Shown one piece after another: positions 26,803 to 36,578 of a stretch of DNA of 64,000 nt. The notes below the pieces were generated by a model, which did not search any database, was not told the origin of the DNA, and saw only the letters and a program-made list of their open reading frames with translations. Position 1 is the first letter of the stretch, and every line of letters begins with the position of its first letter. The DNA lies in assembly GCA_963768765.1 (NCBI GenBank), contig CAVYJK010000021.1:62001-126000 (forward strand). The letters run 5' to 3'. The DNA is from DASWLF01 sp963768765. GTDB lineage: Bacteria; Desulfobacterota; Desulfobaccia; Desulfobaccales; 0-14-0-80-60-11. The position numbers and the translations under genes are program-made.

Positions 26803-27918
26803 ATGAAGACCTTTTTCAACCTGATCCAGGAGGTGCAAAAGCCCGGTCTCTGCCATCACTGCGGGGGCTGCGTCACCTTTTGCACCGCCATCAATTACGG
26901 AGCCCTGGAGCTGGGTGAAGACGGCCGGCCCCGCTACAAGGACCAGGAAAAATGCATCGAGTGCGGCCTCTGTTACTCCATCTGCCCGGAAATAGGCGAG
27001 CTGGATGAGGAAACCAAACGCCGGGTGTCCTGGAGCGCCCCCCTGGGCCGGATCCTGGAAACCACGGTGGCCAGGTCCAAGGATCCAGGAGTGCGGGCCC
27101 GGGCCACCGACGGCGGGGTTGTCACCGGTTTGCTCCTCCACCTGTTTGACCTGGGGCGCATCGACGGGGCCATCGTTTCCAAGCAAGTGGGGCCCTTCCA
27201 GCGGCAGCCCTGGCTGGCCTTGTCCCGGGAGGAGATCCAGGAGGCCGCAGGCTTTCACTTCGACACCTCCCATGGCATGACGCTGTTTTCCGACGTCTAC
27301 TCCACTTATTCCCCCTCCATAGTGGAGCTGGAGGACGTGGCCCGGCGTCATCTCAACCGGGTGGCCTTGGTGGGCACTCCCTGCCAGATCAACTCCCTGC
27401 GGCGCATGGAAGTCCTGGGAATCGTGCCCTCCGATTCCATCAAATTCTACCTGGGGCTCTTTTGCACCGGCAACTTCCATTTCGGCCCGGAGCAGCGGGA
27501 GCGCCTGGAGAAGATCGGCAATTTCAAGTGGGAGGACGTGCGCAAGGTAAATGTCAAAGAAGCGTTGATGATCCATCTGCACAACCAAGAGGTCCGCTTC
27601 ATCCCCTTGGACCAACTGGAATTCATGAAGAGGTTCGCCTGCCAGTACTGCGACGACTATGCAGCCGAGTTTGCGGATCTCTCCTTCGGCGGCATCGGCG
27701 CCCCGGAGGGCTGGACTACGGTCATCGCCCGCTCCCCTCTGGGCCGGGCGGTTCTTTCCCATGCCAAAGGCGTGCACCTGGAGACCTACGACTACCGGGA
27801 CAACCCCGCGTTTGCCGCCCAGGCCATGGCCAAGGTGCTGGAGTGGTCCGAGAAGAAAAAGCGCCGGGCGAGGGAGAAGCACCAGGAACTGGAAGAAGCC
27901 GCGCCGCTGGAAGGCTAG
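26803..27918 (+). CDS. Coenzyme F420 hydrogenase/dehydrogenase beta-subunit (FrhB/FdhB) family protein
   Basis: 371 residues. Two N-terminal [4Fe-4S] motifs are present, CHHCGGCVTFC near residue 15 and CIECGLCYSICP near residue 48, followed by the FrhB_FdhB N- and C-domains (TDGGVVTGLL, LVGTPCQINSLRRM, FCTGNFHFGP). Members bind flavin and pass electrons between Fe-S proteins and F420, NAD(P)H or ferredoxin. Here the acceptor is not determined. A GGAGGAACC site precedes ATG 26803, supporting translation from this point even if a longer fusion exists. Confidence 0.85.
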   Translation: MKTFFNLIQEVQKPGLCHHCGGCVTFCTAINYGALELGEDGRPRYKDQEKCIECGLCYSICPEIGELDEETKRRVSWSAPLGRILETTVARSKDPGVRARATDGGVVTGLLLHLFDLGRIDGAIVSKQVGPFQRQPWLALSREEIQEAAGFHFDTSHGMTLFSDVYSTYSPSIVELEDVARRHLNRVALVGTPCQINSLRRMEVLGIVPSDSIKFYLGLFCTGNFHFGPEQRERLEKIGNFKWEDVRKVNVKEALMIHLHNQEVRFIPLDQLEFMKRFACQYCDDYAAEFADLSFGGIGAPEGWTTVIARSPLGRAVLSHAKGVHLETYDYRDNPAFAAQAMAKVLEWSEKKKRRAREKHQELEEAAPLEG

Positions 27919-27987
27919 GAAGAGCGCCTGGGCCGGTCAAGGCCTGGAGGATGTGAAGGAGCCATCCGGAACGGGGGGAGGCCTGGC

Positions 27988-28743
27988 TCAGCCGGCCCTA
28001 AAAACCTTTTGGCCCTGGATCCACTGCTCGATGGGGTTTGACGCGGCGCAAAAATCCTGCAGAGCCCCGGCCAGATCCAGGGAAGCGGACTGGCAGCCCA
28101 TGGCCCGGCAGCCGTCCAGCAGTCCCTTGACGACCGACCTGATAAACTCATGGCGGTGAGCGTAATGCGCCACCGGGATGAGACCCTCGGATTTGAAAGC
28201 CGCCTCGCACTGCCCGGCATCCAGGGCGTGCATGGCCCGGCAGACAAGAGGGCGCACCGGGTAAACCCAGCACTTCCCTCCCTCTAAAAAAGGGCAGGGC
28301 AATTCTTGCCGGATTTGGGCGATCTCCTGCTTGCTCTTGCCGGCCTTGATATTGACCGACCTTGCCAGCCTGGCCGCCAGCGCCAGTTTTTCATCCTCGG
28401 AAAAATTCCGTTCCACATGGTGGCCCAGGAGGAGGGCCTCCGGCGGGGTCACTTCAACCTGATGGAAACAACAGAAATTACATCCCGGCTGGCAGGCTAT
28501 GGGGTGAGGCAGGCGGTTTTCCGATTCAAAGCGGCCCACCAGATGCTCTGCCCAGATAATGGCGGAAAAGGCCAACTCCAGGGCCTGGGCCGTGGTCTTC
28601 CCCCCTGAGATTATCTCGATAACCGTTTCTTTTTCCCTCTGGGCAATGACTTCATCAATGGGGTCGAGTTCGGTCTTACGATTATCCGGTCCTGAAAATC
28701 CTTTCTTTCGTTTCTGTTCCGTGCTTGCCGAGGCCTTTTTCAT
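27988..28743 (-). CDS. YkgJ-family cysteine cluster protein
   Basis: 251 residues. The metal-binding cysteine set is clear: CQPGCNFCC near residue 87 and CPFLEGGKCWVYPVRPLVCR near residue 155, with a later Cys in AGQCEAAF. This is the putative zinc/iron-chelating domain of the YkgJ family, whose function is mostly unknown. The N-terminal 75 residues are charged and not recognised. It is convergent with the FrhB-type gene and separated from it by about 70 bp. Confidence 0.82.
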   Translation of the reverse strand: MKKASASTEQKRKKGFSGPDNRKTELDPIDEVIAQREKETVIEIISGGKTTAQALELAFSAIIWAEHLVGRFESENRLPHPIACQPGCNFCCFHQVEVTPPEALLLGHHVERNFSEDEKLALAARLARSVNIKAGKSKQEIAQIRQELPCPFLEGGKCWVYPVRPLVCRAMHALDAGQCEAAFKSEGLIPVAHYAHRHEFIRSVVKGLLDGCRAMGCQSASLDLAGALQDFCAASNPIEQWIQGQKVFRAG

Positions 28744-28962
28744 GGCACTGATTGCTCCCGTGCCCCCCTGGGGCTCTTGTGCACCCGGAGAACAACGATT
28801 GTCCTAAGTTCTCGCCAGAATGGATCGTGCAGAAAGGTAGAGAGGCATATGGGAAGGGCTTGGAACCGCGAGGGGGGAAGCCCGGAGGGTTCGTCCCGTT
28901 AAAGGTGTGATCGCCCCGACCCCATCCAGTGCGCCGGGAATCCGGGGCTAAGGCCTTGCAGG

Positions 28963-29181
28963 CTAGTTCAGCCCCAGGAGCTTTAGATCGGCGCCGTTTC
29001 GCCGGCCCCGGTCCACCGCCGGCCCCCATAACCCGCCCCGCCGTAATTCTTCCGGGGTGAGCCGGCCCAGGTCCGCCCCCTCGGGCATAAACCAGGTATT
29101 CCACCAGGGTCCGTGAACCGCCCTGATTTTCTCCAGTGCCCGCCGTTGCCGGGCCATTTCCAAGTCGATGATTTTATTCAT
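28963..29181 (-). CDS. Small hypothetical protein
   Basis: 72 residues with a charged N-terminal helix (LEMARQRRALEKIRAVHG) and LTPEELRRGGLWGP in the middle. The composition is protein-like and GC-rich in an otherwise AT-rich gap, but no family is recognised and no good ribosome-binding site is seen before the ATG at 29181. Confidence 0.4.
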   Translation of the reverse strand: MNKIIDLEMARQRRALEKIRAVHGPWWNTWFMPEGADLGRLTPEELRRGGLWGPAVDRGRRNGADLKLLGLN

Positions 29182-29625
29182 GCACTTTAAAATTCGTCAT
29201 TATCCGGCAGTTTCTTTAATCTCCGGGCTCCGTTTTCACAGCTTTTTAGCTTATCAAAAGTTTTGGTTTTCTGTACCGAACAGAATTCATAGTTTAATAT
29301 TCCGGTAACAATTACATGAAATGATTATTAAACAAGTGTCAAGGAAAAAATGCAGTTAAGTGAAGATGAATTGACTGTTTGGTAATTCTTTGTCACCCGA
29401 AATACATTCCCGGACAAGGAAAATTTTATTATGAGATTCTTTTGCCCGTTGGCAGAGCCCATTTCCATGGACTTCCATCTGTTTTGCTTAGACCGGGGTA
29501 AATTTTGAACATGTTATGAAGGGAAATTTAAAAAACGTTTCTTTTCCCAAAGAACGGCAGGGTTCCCCTGCCGCTCCCTTTTATTACTTTCCCGCCCCTC
29601 TGATCCGTGATTAAAATGGATAATC
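29182..29625. other. AT-rich gap before dinB, no feature recognised
   Basis: 444 bp, much more AT-rich than the flanking genes. No coding frame, repeat or clear promoter was found by eye. A LexA-type operator for dinB was looked for without a convincing hit. Confidence 0.5.
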
Positions 29626-30704
29626 ATGCGCATCATTGGCCACCTGGATATGGACGCTTTTTTCGCGGCCGTGGAGGAGCGGGACCGTCCGGAGCTCAAG
29701 GGGTTGCCCCTCGTGGTGGGGGCCGACCCTGCGGGCGGCCAAGGTAGGGGGGTGGTGTCGACGGCCAACTATAAAGCCCGGGAGTACGGCATCCATTCGG
29801 CCCTGCCCATTTCCCGGGCCTGGAAGCTCTCCGAAGCCGCCCGGCGCCGGGGCCGGCCCGCCGCGGTTTTCGTCCGGGTGAACTACCGCCGGTACTCCCA
29901 GGTCTCGGAGCGCATCATGGCGCTGCTGCGTGAGTTCGCCCCGGTGGTGGAGGAAGCCGGCATCGACGAGGCCTACTTCGATTTGAGCTTCGCCGGTTCC
30001 TATGAGCGGGCCGCAGAAATCTGCCGCCAAATTAAGGGGCAGATCAAGTCCCGGGAGGGCCTCACCGCTTCCGTCGGCATCGGCCCCAACAAGCTGGTGG
30101 CCAAGATTGCCTCGGATTTCAAAAAGCCCGATGGACTCACCGTGGTGACTGAAGAAGAAGCCGAAGATTTCCTGGCGCCCCTGGCGGTGCGCAAAATCCC
30201 CGGCATCGGCCCCAAGACCGAAAAATTCCTGGCGCCACGGGGCATCAAGACGGTGCAGGACCTGAAGAGATTCTCCGCCCCGGAACTCCAGGAAATCTTC
30301 GGCAAATGGGGGCCGGAGCTCTATGAGCGGATTCGGGGCCGCCACGACAGCCCCCTGGTGACTGGAGTGGGAGCCCAAATCCGTGGGGGAGCAGGAGACT
30401 TTCGCCAGGGACAGCCTGGACCTGGAGTTTATCTTCCCGCGCCTCTGGGCTCTGTGCCGGGAGGTCTGGCGGCGCTTGCTGGCCGAGGGTTTTAAAAATT
30501 TCCGCACCGTGGTGGTCACCGTGCGCTTCGCCGACTTCGACACCTACGTCCCGCTCCCACACCCTGCCCCACGCCACCGGCTCGCGGCGCACCCTGCGCT
30601 TCGAAGCCATGAAACTGCTGATGCCCTTCCTGGACCGCCGGGAAAACCCGAAACGTAAACTGATCCGCCTCATCGGCGTGCGGGTGGAAAAGCTGGGGAA
30701 GTGA
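29626..30704 (+). CDS. dinB: DNA polymerase IV (Y-family), two frameshifts
   Basis: About 358 residues after correction. It starts MRIIGHLDMDAFFAAVEERD with the first catalytic Asp. The second acidic pair is in GIDEAYFDLS. TASVGIGPNKLVAKIASDFKKP and VRKIPGIGPKTEKFL follow. At 30364-30365 (GG) and 30550-30552 (CCC) the frame moves by one base each time. Dropping one base restores VTEWEPKSVGEQETF and TYVRSHTLPHATGS. The little-finger domain then runs to the stop at 30702-30704. The enzyme does translesion synthesis. Both breaks lie in short runs, so assembly error is likely. Confidence 0.85.
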
Positions 30705-30714
30705 GTGAAAGGAG

Positions 30715-30822
30715 TTTTGGGGGGAGGGCCAGGGGCCGACGGCCCCTGCCCTCCCCCCAAACCCCCCTCCCAACCCCTATAAGGGACCGGGGCAGGCGGG
30801 GCTTCCGCCCCAACTGCCCCGG
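30715..30822 (+). repeat. Bipartite hairpin element, copy 1 (after dinB)
   Basis: The first hairpin pairs TTTGGGGGGAGGG with CCCTCCCCCCAAA around AGGGGCC-GAC-GGCCCCT. A linker AACCCCTATAAGGG follows. The second G/C hairpin lies at 30787-30822. It begins 10 bp after the stop of dinB, in the same orientation. Confidence 0.7.
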
Positions 30823-30931
30823 ATGAATCTTCCCTATCAGACCTGAATGTCGGCCACTGATGAGGGCGGACACATGGGTCCGCCCCTACGGAAAAGCAAG
30901 GAGGCAGGCACGGAGGCCTGCCCCACCAGAT

Positions 30932-31032
30932 AAAAAAGGAGGGCCGCTGGCGGCCCTCCTTTTCCTTAAGGGATTGGGGGTGGGGTTTGGGGAGGGGGTA
31001 AGGGCCGTCGGCCCTTAGCCCCCTCCCCAAAC
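30932..31032 (-). terminator. Bipartite hairpin element, copy 2, and bidirectional terminator (after nfnB)
   Basis: On the minus strand, GTTTGGGGAGGGGG pairs with CCCCCTCCCCAAAC around TAAGGGCC-GAC-GGCCCTTA. A linker AATCCCTTAAGG follows, then a 13-bp stem (30935-30947 with 30950-30962) with a T-run on both strands. It starts 9 bp after the nfnB stop. The second stem can also stop transcripts from dinB. Confidence 0.8.
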
Positions 31033-31040
31033 ATTAACTC

Positions 31041-32463
31041 CTACCACCCCATGGTCAGGTAGTCGTGGATGGAGTTGGCGGCCAGGCGGCCGGCGCCCAT
31101 GGCCAGGATGACGGTGGCGGAGCCGGTGACGATGTCGCCGCCGGCCCAGACCCGGGGTTTCATGGTCTTGCCGGTTTTGGGGTCGGCCACGATATAGCCC
31201 CACTTGTTCAGGGCCAGGCCCGGGGTGCTCTTGGTGAGGAGCGGGTTGGAGCCGGAGCCGATGGCGATGACCGCGGTGTCGATCTCCACGGTGAACTCGG
31301 AGCCCGGTATGGGGACGGGGCGCCGCCGCCCGGAGGCGTCGGGCTCGCCCAGTTCCTGGCGCAGGCACTCCACCCCGGTGAGACGTCCCGTGGCGTCATC
31401 GCCCAGGAACCGCAGCGGGTTGGTGAGCAGCAGGAACTCGACGCCCTTCTTCCTCGGCGTGGTGGACTTCCGCCCCACGAGCCGGCAACTCGTCCCGGGA
31501 GCGCCGGTAGATGATATAGGAATGGTCCGCCCCCAGGCGCAGGGCGGTACGGGCCCCGTCCATGGCCACGTTGCCGCCGCCGAAGGTGGCCACGTTCTTA
31601 CCCTTGACGATGGGGGTGTCGTAGTTGGGGAAGTCGTAGGCCTTCATCAGGTTGGAGCGGGTGAGGTACTCGTTGGCCGAATATACCCCGATGAAGTGTT
31701 CCCCGGGGATTTTCAGGAACACGGGCAGCCCGGCGCCCACTCCCAGGAAGACCGCGTCATAACCATGCTCGAAGAGCTCGTCCACCGTTTCGCTGCGGCC
31801 GATGACCGCGTCGCATTCGATCTTGACCCCCAGCCGCTCCAGGTAGTTGCATTCGGAGGCCACGATGGCTTTGGGGAGCCGGAACTCGGGGATGCCATAG
31901 AGCAGCACGCCACCCGGGGCGTGCAGGGCTTCGTACATGTAGACCTCGTGGCCCTTGAGGATCAGGTCGCCGGCCACGGTGAGTCCGGCGGGTCCGGCCC
32001 CCACCACCGCCACCTTCTTGCCGGTGGGGTCAGCCTTGGGGGGCAAAATGGACCGGCCGTGCATCCGCTGGTAGTCGGCGGCAAAGCGCTCCAGGTTGCC
32101 GATGGCCACCGGGTCGTCTTTCTTGCCCACGATGCAGAGGCCTTCGCACTGGACCTCCTGGGGGCAGACCCGGCCGCACACCGCGGGCAGGGAGTTCTTT
32201 TCCCACAGTTTGCGGATGGCGCCTTCAAAGTCGCCTTCCTTGATTTTCACGATAAACTGGGGGATATCGATCTCCACCGGGCAGCCCTGCTTGCAGCGGG
32301 GGTCTTTGCACTGGATGCAGCGCTCCGCTTCCTTCTGGGCCAACTCCGGAGTTAAGCCGTAAGGCACTTCCTGAAAATTGCGCGCCCGTACCTTGGGTTC
32401 CTGCTCCGGCATTTTTTGCCTGGGGATTTTTTCTTTCTTGGGAGCCTTTACTTCCTCTTCCAT
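31041..32463 (-). CDS. nfnB: NfnB/GltA-type NADPH-binding flavoprotein, one frameshift
   Basis: About 474 residues after correcting a GGG at 31444-31446 (one G removed restores EEEGVEFLLLTNP). It has an N-terminal [4Fe-4S] region (CIQCKDPRCKQGCP, CGRVCPQEVQCEGLC), a FAD-binding VVGAGPAGLTVAGDL, an NADPH site FGGGNVAMDGART, and a C-terminal IGSGSNPLL...AGGDIVTG. Downstream of nfnA this fits NfnB of the electron-bifurcating NADH-dependent ferredoxin:NADP+ oxidoreductase. A glutamate synthase small-subunit-like or sulfide dehydrogenase (SudA) annotation is the alternative. ATG 32463 was chosen for its spacing from GGAGG. Confidence 0.85.
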
Positions 32464-32482
32464 CATTCTCCTCCTTCCTTGC

Positions 32483-33355
32483 TTACGGCTTGGGCATAGA
32501 TAAAGGGTCACCACAGGAGCAGGTGGTGGACATTCCTTTGAACTGGTCATAAGAGAGCTTTTCCTCGGCGCAATAGGCTCTGAGGCGCAGGGTGAGCTCT
32601 TCGAAATCCGTGGCGTGGCCGTCGAATTCCGGGCCGTCCACGCAGGCGAACTTCATCTGGCCGCCCACGCTCACCCGGCAGCAGCCGCACATCCCGGTGC
32701 CGTCCAGCATGATGGGGTTGAGGCTCACCAGGGTCTTGACGCCGAATTCCTTGGTCATTTTGCAGCAAAACTTCATCATGGGCACCGGCCCGATGCACAC
32801 CGCCAAGCCGATGTCTTTGTGCTCTTCCAGGGTCTTTTTCAGCATGTCGGTGACGAAGCCGTGGTGACCGTAAGAGCCGTCGTCGGTGCAGACCATCAGT
32901 TCATCGGAGGCCGCCCGCATCTTGTCTTCCAGGATGAGCAGGTCTTTGGAGCGGGCCCCGATCACGGAATAGACGTAGTTGCCGACCTGCTTCAGACCCC
33001 GGCTGATGGGATACAGCACCGCGATGCCGGTGCCGCCGCCGACGCAGATCACCTTGCCGACTTTCTCCAGGTGGGTGGGCTGCCCCAGCGGCCCGATGAC
33101 GTCCAGATACCCCTGGCCCACCTGCAAGGTCTTGAACAGGGCGGTGCTTTTGCCCACCACCATGTAGATGATGTTGATCAAGCCCTTCTCCGGGTCGGTG
33201 TCCGCCATGGTCAGGGGAATACGCTCCCCCGTCTCATTGGCCCGCAGGATGACGAACTGCCCCGGTTTGGCCTTCTTGGCGATCTTGGGGGCCTTGATCC
33301 AGTTGCTGATCACTGTCCCCTGGGCCATTTCCGAGCGCTCAACTATTTCAAACAT
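32483..33355 (-). CDS. nfnA: NfnA-type ferredoxin-NADP reductase subunit (FAD and [2Fe-2S])
   Basis: 290 residues of the dihydroorotate dehydrogenase electron-transfer/sulfide dehydrogenase beta family. It has an FAD-binding region (GERIPLTMADTD), a nucleotide-binding VICVGGGTGIAVLYPI, and the [2Fe-2S] ligands in GTGMCGCCRVSV and FACVDGPEFDGH. Paired with the downstream flavoprotein it forms NfnAB, which couples NADH and reduced ferredoxin to NADP+ reduction. SudB or PyrK-like naming is possible. It lies in the middle of the carbon-fixation module, consistent with supplying NADPH for folate-bound C1 reduction. Confidence 0.87.
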   Translation of the reverse strand: MFEIVERSEMAQGTVISNWIKAPKIAKKAKPGQFVILRANETGERIPLTMADTDPEKGLINIIYMVVGKSTALFKTLQVGQGYLDVIGPLGQPTHLEKVGKVICVGGGTGIAVLYPISRGLKQVGNYVYSVIGARSKDLLILEDKMRAASDELMVCTDDGSYGHHGFVTDMLKKTLEEHKDIGLAVCIGPVPMMKFCCKMTKEFGVKTLVSLNPIMLDGTGMCGCCRVSVGGQMKFACVDGPEFDGHATDFEELTLRLRAYCAEEKLSYDQFKGMSTTCSCGDPLSMPKP

Positions 33356-33411
33356 AGACCAACTCTCCTTAACTTCGAAAAATTTATTGCCGCCGCCTTG
33401 GTCTTCCCGTA

Positions 33412-33434
33412 AGGGGCGGGGTAACCCCGCCCCT
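33412..33434. repeat. Short palindrome AGGGGCGGGG-TAA-CCCCGCCCCT
   Basis: Perfect 10-bp arms with a 3-nt loop in the 314-bp gap between nfnA and fhs. Member of the recurring GTAGGGGCGG-type intergenic palindromes. Nothing coding is seen in the rest of this gap apart from the fhs terminator. Confidence 0.7.
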
Positions 33435-33586
33435 ACGATGAAAAGGTTTTACCGCCGCCATTGCCCTGCCGGCCCATATCTGAGCCAGCCTTGGTCTCTA
33501 CTGGATCGAATGATTATTACCATGCGCGAGGGGAGAGACGCAAGTGATAAATATCACAACCGGGAATTTAACTCCGGCAAAGCGGC

Positions 33587-33618
33587 AAAAAAAATCCGGC
33601 TTCTCGCGAAGTCGGATT
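33587..33618 (-). terminator. Intrinsic terminator of fhs
   Basis: On the minus strand, AATCCGACTTC-GCGA-GAAGCCGGATT (one A-C mismatch) is followed by eight T residues. It lies 52 bp after the fhs stop. Confidence 0.85.
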
Positions 33619-33669
33619 CAGGGGAACTCCAGGCCCCGGGGGGCCTGAAAGGTAGAGAGTCGCCCTACA

Positions 33670-35455
33670 TTAGAACAGGCCGGTCACTTTGCCGGCCTTG
33701 ACATCCACGTCCACCTTACGGAAGGCCGGGTCGGAGCTGGTGCCGGGCATCAGCGAGATGGCGCCGCACACCGGGCAGATGAACTTGGCGCCGCCGTAGA
33801 TCAGGAAGTCCCGCACCGGCAGCCGCCAGCCCTTGGGGGTGCCTTTCTTGGTGGGATCGGCGGTCAGGGACAGGTGGGTCTTCACCATCATGGTGGCGTA
33901 TTCGTTGTACTTGGGATCCGCTTCAAACTTTTTGGCCTTGACCACGGCCTCGGGGGCAAAGTCCACGCCGTCGGCGCCGTACACTTCCTTGGCGATGAGT
34001 TCGACGCGTTTCCGCAAGCGGCAGTTCGTTGGGATAGAGGAACTTGAATTTGGGCTTTTCTTTGCAGGCGTCAATAACGACATCGGCGAATTCCAGGGCG
34101 CCTTCGCCGCCGAACTGCCAGTGCCGGGACACCGCCACCAGGGCGCCTTCGGCTTCGGCCCGACGGCGGATCAGGTCGTGCTCCTCGTCAGTGTCGAAAT
34201 GGAAGGAATTGATGCACACCACCGGTTTGATGCCGGACTTTTTGATGGTGCGGATGTGGTGGCAGAGGTTTTCCACGCCGTCTTCCAGCCATTTAAAGTT
34301 TTCTTTCGTGGCCTCGAAATATTCTTTGGGGACGGGTTTGCCCGGCGGGCACGGCAGGGCGCCGGCGTTGACCCCGTGGTGCTTGAGGCCCCGGACGGTG
34401 GTGGTGAGCACCGACACGTGGGGGATGAGGCCGCTGAACCGGCACTTGACGTTCCAGAACTTCTCAAAGCCGATGTCGGCGCCGAAGCCGGACTCGGTGA
34501 CATGGTAATCAAAGAGCTTCAGGCCGATCTGGTCGGCGACGATGGAGGACTGGCCCACCGCGATGTTGGCGAAGGGGCCGGCGTGCACGAAGCAGGGCTG
34601 CTTCTCCACGGTCTGCATCAGGGTGGGGTTGATGGAGGGCAGCATCCAGGCGGTCATGGCGTTGCCGCATTCCAGGTCGCCGGTGGTGATGGGATTGCCC
34701 TTCCTGTCGTAGCACACCACCATTTCGTTCAGCCGTTTCTTCAAGTCTGCCAGAGAAGTGAACACCGACAGAATGGCCATGACTTCGGAGGACACCGCGA
34801 TGCCGAAGGAGGACTTCATCATGAAGCCGTCCATCTTGGTGCCCATGCCGATGATGATGTGGCGCAGGGCCTGGGCGCAGAAGTCCATGATCCAGCCCAT
34901 TTCGAAGTTCTTCGGATCGATGTCCAGGCGCTTCAGGTTCCGCTTGGCCAACTGGGCGTCGTCATAGTTGAATTCGTGCTGCAGCCGGGAGGTGGCGGCC
35001 ACCATGGCCAGGTTGTGGCAGTTCATGATGTTGTTGATGTCGCCGGTGAGGCCCAGGGAGAACTCGGTCATGGGGATAAGCAACGAGATGCCGCCGCCGG
35101 CCGCGGTGCCCTTGATGTTCATGGTGGGGCCGCCGGAAGGCTGGCGGATGCAGCCGCCCACGTTGACGCCCCGTTTGCCCAGGCCCTCGATGAGGCCCAT
35201 GGCGGTGGTGGATTTGCCCTCACCCAGCGGAGTGGGGGTGATGGCGGTGACTTCGATGTACTTGCCGTCGGGTTTGCTCTTCAGGCGCTCCAGGCACTTC
35301 ATGTAGTCGACGCGGCCGATCTTCTGGCCGTAAGGGATGCGCTCGTCTTTAGGGATTTCCAGCTTATCGCACATCTTGTCAAAAGGAATCATCTCCGCTT
35401 CGGCAATTTCGGCAATCTGCCAGTCTTTCTGTTTAACCGGATCGTACTTCGCCAT
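33670..35455 (-). CDS. fhs: Formate-tetrahydrofolate ligase, one frameshift
   Basis: About 595 residues after correction. The enzyme activates formate on tetrahydrofolate with ATP, the entry to the methyl branch of the Wood-Ljungdahl pathway, or its oxidative reversal. The P-loop-like TPLGEGKSTTAMGL is near residue 73. Further family text: RQPSGGPTMNIKGTAAGGG, FSLGLTGDINNI, RGLKHHGV. At 34018-34019 (TT on the coding strand) the frame shifts. Dropping one T restores PNELPLRKRVELI and the C-terminal part. The ATG at 35455 follows an AAGGAGGCGG site. Divergent from metV across a 451-bp gap. Confidence 0.92.
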
Positions 35456-35686
35456 AAGAACCGCCTCCTTAAGATATGGTAATTATTGACTAATTTCCGG
35501 ACATCGCCCGCATGACCGGGGTGATTGCAAAGTAAGAACCTGGCCCGGGGTCATTCTATCCCGGTTCCCGCCAGGGCTCATACTTTTTTTCACATAGTCC
35601 CCCATTTAATAGACCTTAAGTGCATTTGTCAATAAATTTTTGTCTTCTGGCAGCGGTTCGCCTAAAATTCTTCCGGATTTTTATAT

Positions 35687-35715
35687 TTGACAACCTCTTT
35701 TATTCGCCATAAAGT
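35687..35715 (+). promoter_or_regulatory. Candidate sigma-70 promoter of metV-metF
   Basis: TTGACA (35687-35692), a 17-bp spacer, then TAAAGT (35710-35715, four of six matches). This would leave a leader of about 185 nt before metV. No known riboswitch fold was recognised in the leader. Confidence 0.35.
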
Positions 35716-35906
35716 TAAGTGAATAGTTGTACAAAACCCGGTTAGCTGATATTGTGCGCTTGCCTGGCTTCGGGTCTTGTAGATAATCGAATCATCCCCC
35801 GCCCTTTCAGGTTAACTGAACAAAAGGGGTCCCGCACCGACGTTTGCCATTGTGGGGGAATCACGGAGTTTTTTTTGCTCTGGATTAATGGGAGAGGAGG
35901 AGCCCT

Positions 35907-36578
35907 ATGGTCATTGCGGAATCAAAACCGCTGGCAGAAATCCTGGACATGGTCAAGGATTTTAACAAGATAGTGGTGGCCGGCTGCAAAGGCTGCGTCA
36001 CCGTGTGTTGTGCGGGTGGCGAGAAGGAGGTGGCCATCCTGGCCTCCGAACTGCGCATTGCCCGCAAGGCTGCCGGCAACGAATTGGAGGTGAAGGAGTA
36101 CACCTGCGAACGGCAGTGCGACCCTGAATACATCGAACCCCTGGACGACCTGGTGGCCGACGCCGACGCCGTGGTCTCCATCGCCTGTAGCGTCGGGCCC
36201 CAGTACGTTGCGGCCCGTTATCCCTACCTCAGGGTCTTTCCCGGCCTCAATACCACCAGCATCGGCGGGGCCACGGAGCACGGGGTCTGGAAGGAGTTTT
36301 GCCAGGCTTGCGGCAATTGCATCATCGGCGATTTCGGCGGGCTCTGCCCCGTCACCCGGTGCGCCAAGCAGTTGCTGAACGGCCCCTGCGGCGGCTCCTC
36401 CGGGGGGCTGTGTGAAGTGGGCAAAGGCACCATCCCTTGCATCTGGCAGCTCATTTACGACCGCCTGAAAAACCTGGGTGAGCTCCACAAGCTCACCGAA
36501 GTCCAGCTATATAAGAATTGGTCCACCAGCCGCGACGGCGGGCTGCGCACCACGACACGGGAGGAGCTGAAACAATGA
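35907..36578 (+). CDS. metV: MetV, methylenetetrahydrofolate reductase C-terminal/zinc subunit
   Basis: 223 residues, Cys-rich. An N-terminal part has CKGCVTVCCAGG. The conserved block ATEHGVWKEFCQACGNCIIGDFGGLCPVTRCAK is characteristic of MetV, the small subunit of the acetogen-type MetVF methylene-THF reductase. LNGPCGGSSGG follows. MetV stabilises MetF and carries Fe-S/zinc sites that transfer electrons to its flavin. An AGAGGAGGAGC site precedes ATG 35907. It overlaps metF by 4 bp. Confidence 0.88.
   Translation: MVIAESKPLAEILDMVKDFNKIVVAGCKGCVTVCCAGGEKEVAILASELRIARKAAGNELEVKEYTCERQCDPEYIEPLDDLVADADAVVSIACSVGPQYVAARYPYLRVFPGLNTTSIGGATEHGVWKEFCQACGNCIIGDFGGLCPVTRCAKQLLNGPCGGSSGGLCEVGKGTIPCIWQLIYDRLKNLGELHKLTEVQLYKNWSTSRDGGLRTTTREELKQ

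Noticed and set aside
29182..29625. LexA (SOS) operator upstream of dinB
   Set aside because: No convincing CTGT-N8-ACAG or GAAC-N4-GTTC type palindrome near the start. Only partial half-sites in AT-rich sequence.
35716..35906. Tetrahydrofolate riboswitch before metV
   Set aside because: The conserved core of the known class could not be matched by eye; only a long leader can be claimed.
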